From Pandoraea sputorum (lineage in GTDB: Bacteria; Pseudomonadota; Gammaproteobacteria; Burkholderiales; Burkholderiaceae), in NCBI RefSeq assembly GCF_000814845.2, contig NZ_CP010431.2, forward strand, positions 3,844,001 to 3,908,000: a DNA stretch of 64,000 bases. Reading direction: 5' to 3'. Below are positions 63,887 to 64,000 of the stretch, in pieces (within the stretch, counting starts at the first letter, position 1; the number at the start of each line of letters is the position of its first letter). A model generated the notes under the pieces. The model was not told the origin of the DNA. It was given only the letters and a program-made list of their open reading frames with translations, and made no database searches. The position numbers were made by a program, and so were the translations under genes.

Positions 63887-64000
63887 TTATTCTTCCCCTT
63901 TCTTCAGACCATCGCGAAACACGATCCAGATCAGCAGCGAGGTCAGCGGCACCCAGGCAAACTGGTACCAGTAAAAGAAAGGGAATCCCCAAAGGGCCGG
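63887..64000 (-). CDS. DUF3311 small membrane protein, partial
   Basis: Only the last 37 codons lie in the window. They read PALWGFPFFYWYQFAWVPL, then a membrane helix, and end FRDGLKKGEE, which is DUF3311. The TAA is immediately followed by the mctP ATG. These proteins accompany sodium:solute symporters as a small accessory subunit. The start is outside the window. Confidence 0.85.
   Translation of the reverse strand, partial: PALWGFPFFYWYQFAWVPLTSLLIWIVFRDGLKKGEE

Noticed and set aside
1..64000. CRISPR arrays, tRNA/rRNA genes, insertion sequences, prophage
   Set aside because: No regularly spaced repeats, no cloverleaf or rRNA-like stretches, no transposase, integrase or phage structural genes were seen.

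Overview
The window is GC-rich chromosomal DNA with GC-ending codons throughout. Gene content and order (a two-armed hopanoid cluster with ispH, the cyoABCD quinol oxidase, many LysR and AraC regulators, intradiol and phthalate-type catabolism) point to a betaproteobacterium of the Burkholderiaceae. A Pandoraea-like organism is my best guess, from gene organisation only; no rRNA or other marker is present.

Layout. 0.3-10.9 kb: isoprenoid and hopanoid biosynthesis. ispH, hpnH, hpnA and hpnB run rightward. hpnG (frameshifted), shc, hpnE and hpnD run leftward, and hpnC is divergent from hpnD. Together they make squalene from farnesyl diphosphate via HpnD, HpnC and HpnE, cyclise it with Shc and extend the hopane side chain with HpnH and HpnG. 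11-15.1 kb: an EamA exporter, a nitronate-monooxygenase-like enzyme, a secreted hypothetical protein and a LysR gene that lies 2 bases behind cyoD. 15.1-19.2 kb: cyoABCD. 19.4-22.8 kb: an autotransporter metalloprotease gene cut in two by an in-frame TAA. 23.0-25.9 kb: three tiny peptide genes (24, 34 and 25 codons), each with its own Shine-Dalgarno sequence and closed by a terminator, followed by a response regulator and a sensor kinase. This is the most novel-looking locus in the window. 26-32 kb: a frameshifted ABC-F gene and small accessory genes (GNAT, LysR, VOC, YdeI-like, cupin, AraC). 32.3-37.2 kb: a macA-macB-outer-membrane-channel efflux operon. 37.5-38.9 kb: a TRIC/YadS-type channel and an orphan ECF sigma factor.

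39.3-45.7 kb: a helix-turn-helix protein fused to a citrate-synthase fold that appears to have lost catalytic residues, divergent from an MFS transporter, a dihydroxyphthalate-decarboxylase-like gene and a frameshifted class II aldolase, then an AraC regulator and an AhpD-like protein. 45.7-52.7 kb: an operon for a short-chain fatty acid transporter, an ornithine-cyclodeaminase-family enzyme and a 1153-residue molybdopterin oxidoreductase fused to an FAD/NAD/2Fe-2S reductase, with a divergent LysR. 52.8-57.3 kb: a four-carbon acid-sugar (D-threonate-type) pathway of pdxA2, dtnK and kdgT with a divergent DeoR regulator and palindromic operator candidates. 57.3-64 kb: a MEKHLA/PAS protein, a stand-alone argC with divergent LysR, an intradiol dioxygenase, an HxlR regulator divergent from an NmrA-type reductase, and a DUF3311-mctP symporter pair cut by the window end.

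Three genes (hpnG, the ABC-F gene, the class II aldolase) are each broken by one missing base in a C run. That shared signature looks more like homopolymer under-calling than three separate gene losses. I saw no tRNA, rRNA, CRISPR array, insertion sequence or prophage.
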